Positions 14,840-15,922 of a DNA stretch of 15,922 nt are shown here, piece after piece. Every line of letters begins with the position of its first letter. The stretch's first letter is position 1. Position numbers and translations under genes: made by a program. The DNA lies in contig CAJWRL010000010.1 of NCBI GenBank assembly GCA_913046125.1, positions 1-15,922 of the forward strand, in the 5' to 3' direction. This DNA comes from an uncultured Gammaproteobacteria bacterium (GTDB lineage Bacteria > Pseudomonadota > Gammaproteobacteria > GCA-002705445 > GCA-002716945). The notes beneath the pieces are model-generated. The model had not been told where the DNA came from and ran no database searches. It saw only the letters and a program-made list of their open reading frames with translations.

Positions 14840-15771
14840 TATCTGCCCGCTTTTTTTCTGTAAGTATCAAGTTTATTACTTTTTTTAGATAAATATAATG
14901 GAACTGCCTCTTCAATAGTGGTGTTGCCTTTCAGGCCATCAGAAGTTATGTTGTCCCTTTGAAGAGATTTAAGATTATCAAGTGTAAAAATATTGCCTGG
15001 GACAAGATAGGTAAATACGAATGCCTGCAAATAAGACAGTGTATAATTTAGTGGAACTATAATGCGCTTAGTATTTGTAACTTTTAGTATGAATTTTATT
15101 AATTCAAGAAAAGTATAATTTTTTGGGCCAGTCACATTATTAATCTGATTGTCATACTGACTAGTCAAAACTGATTCGACCACAAAGTTTGATAAGTCCT
15201 TCACGTAAACCGGAGAAAATAAGGATTTAGGACATGCTAGTGGAAAAATAGGAATATATTTAAGTAAACGGTTAAATCTATTGAAAAAACTGTCGCACTC
15301 ACCAAAAACAATTGATGGTCTAAACACCACAGTCTTGAATTTTGTATCATTATTAGAAGATATGTAATCATCAGCTTTACCTTTTGATTGTAGATATTTG
15401 CTTGGCCCGTTCACATCTGCATTCAGAGCACTTAAATGGATAAACTTTGCTACATTATTTTCTCTCGACTTGCTCACTAAGGTTTTTACAAAATTAAAAT
15501 GAACATCGTCAAAAGTTACTTTTCTAGACTCATTCAAAATACCGACAGTATTAATAACAACGTGACTATCCTTTAAGTATCTAGTGAACGAACTTGTATT
15601 TGATGGATCATACAAATATAAGTCAACATTTTTAATGACTTTAACTTGTTTGCATTTCTCGATGTTACGAGATAATACTCTAATTTCCTTGAAGTGATCA
15701 GAAAGTTTGTATACTAGTTCAAACGCTATAAATCCCGAACCACCAAAAATAGTGAGGATCTTATCATTCAT
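14839..15771 (-). CDS. NDUFA9-like NAD(P)-binding epimerase-family protein
   Basis: An atypical SDR of 310 aa. The N-terminus carries the NAD(P) loop FGGSGFIA (9-16, usual form GGxGFIG), then RVLSRN, a VVINTVGIL strand, FIHLSALNAD and Y126-x-x-x-K130 (YLQSK). VVFRPSIVFGECDSFFNRF matches the complex I NDUFA9-like and nucleoside-diphosphate-sugar epimerase group (COG0702). The region corresponding to 230-290 is less conserved. Substrate is unknown; bacterial relatives have been linked to quinone or complex I functions, but this is not shown here. I chose ATG at 15771 rather than the TTG at 15783, because it overlaps the upstream stop in a TAATG. It sits between a phosphoesterase and cca in one minus-strand run. 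Confidence 0.8.
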   Translation of the reverse strand: MNDKILTIFGGSGFIAFELVYKLSDHFKEIRVLSRNIEKCKQVKVIKNVDLYLYDPSNTSSFTRYLKDSHVVINTVGILNESRKVTFDDVHFNFVKTLVSKSRENNVAKFIHLSALNADVNGPSKYLQSKGKADDYISSNNDTKFKTVVFRPSIVFGECDSFFNRFNRLLKYIPIFPLACPKSLFSPVYVKDLSNFVVESVLTSQYDNQINNVTGPKNYTFLELIKFILKVTNTKRIIVPLNYTLSYLQAFVFTYLVPGNIFTLDNLKSLQRDNITSDGLKGNTTIEEAVPLYLSKKSNKLDTYRKKAGR

Positions 15772-15922
15772 TATTTTATGCAATGAGATTTAATTTCCCA
15801 GTTGTCATTACCAATCAAAATTTGCATATAGCACGGGCCACCATCATTATTCCTAGTATGTCCTGCTGCACCTGGATTTACAACCCAAGGGCTCTTGCTC
15901 TTGTCACATACTTGGTTATGTG
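15771..15922 (-). CDS. YfcE-like metallophosphoesterase, C-terminal fragment
   Basis: Reading the minus strand from the window edge gives 49 codons ending at the TAA in 15773-15771. The start, HNQVCDKSKSPWVVNPGAAG, then HTRNNDGGPCYMQILI and a final WEIKSHCIK, match the C-terminal end of calcineurin-like phosphoesterases of the YfcE/MJ0936 group, in which a GHTH-type metal site is followed by VVNPGSAG and a Y-x-x-L-x-I strand. The first His probably belongs to that metal site. The active-site N-terminal half lies outside the window, so specificity cannot be judged. The stop shares one base with the next gene's ATG. Confidence 0.75.
   Translation of the reverse strand, partial: HNQVCDKSKSPWVVNPGAAGHTRNNDGGPCYMQILIGNDNWEIKSHCIK

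Noticed and set aside
15772..15783. TTG at 15783 as the start of the NDUFA9-like gene
   Set aside because: These codons lie within the end of the upstream phosphoesterase gene; ATG at 15771 gives the TAATG coupling seen at other junctions in the window.
1..15922. tRNA genes, CRISPR arrays, insertion sequences or phage genes
   Set aside because: The window is almost wholly covered by recognisable housekeeping genes, gaps are at most 82 nt, and no direct repeat arrays, transposase motifs or tRNA arms were seen.

Overview
The window is an ordinary-looking but very tightly packed stretch of chromosome from an AT-rich bacterium, about one third G+C by eye. Gene content and order point to a gammaproteobacterium: cutA-dsbD, aroQ-accB-accC, fis-purH-purD, rpmB-rpmG and a desaturase resembling Pseudomonas DesA. 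The low G+C, lack of spacers and overlapping gene ends suggest a streamlined free-living marine lineage such as SAR86. That placement is inference from style, not a phylogenetic result. I see no mobile elements, phage genes, CRISPR arrays, tRNA or rRNA genes. No gap without a gene reaches 300 bases; the longest is 82 (4161-4242).

Layout. 1-1850 (+): the 3' end of cutA overlapping dsbD, a thiol-disulfide interchange protein. 1916-4160 (+): aroQ, accB and accC (shikimate pathway; biotin carrier and biotin carboxylase of acetyl-CoA carboxylase). 4243-7399 (+): a Fis-family regulator coupled to purH and purD (late purine synthesis). 7400-8218 (-): mutM, abutting purD tail to tail. 8274-9425 (+): a membrane fatty acid desaturase. 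9418-9797 (-): rpmG and rpmB, ribosomal proteins L33 and L28. 9874-11145 (+): folB, folK and a DUF3429-like membrane protein. 11134-11868 (-): a FolM/PTR1-type pteridine reductase. 11910-13783 (+): a MidA-family methyltransferase and uppP. 13769-15922 (-): the 3' end of a YfcE-like phosphoesterase, an NDUFA9-like NAD(P)-binding protein and cca.

Genes within each run are joined by 1-nt (TAATG), 4-nt (ATGA) or slightly larger overlaps, which implies polycistronic messages with coupled translation. Folate biosynthesis is the clearest functional cluster (folB, folK and, on the opposite strand, folM). The other runs are housekeeping genes for lipid, purine, cell-wall carrier-lipid, tRNA-end and ribosome functions.

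I did not find a convincing undescribed system. The points most worth a second look are a CCA-adding enzyme whose HD phosphohydrolase motif has degenerated, a perfect 21-bp inverted repeat between the divergent rpmB and folB promoters, an imperfect palindrome over the likely fis-purH-purD promoter, a MutM zinc finger with a histidine ligand, and four convergent gene pairs with no terminator space between them.
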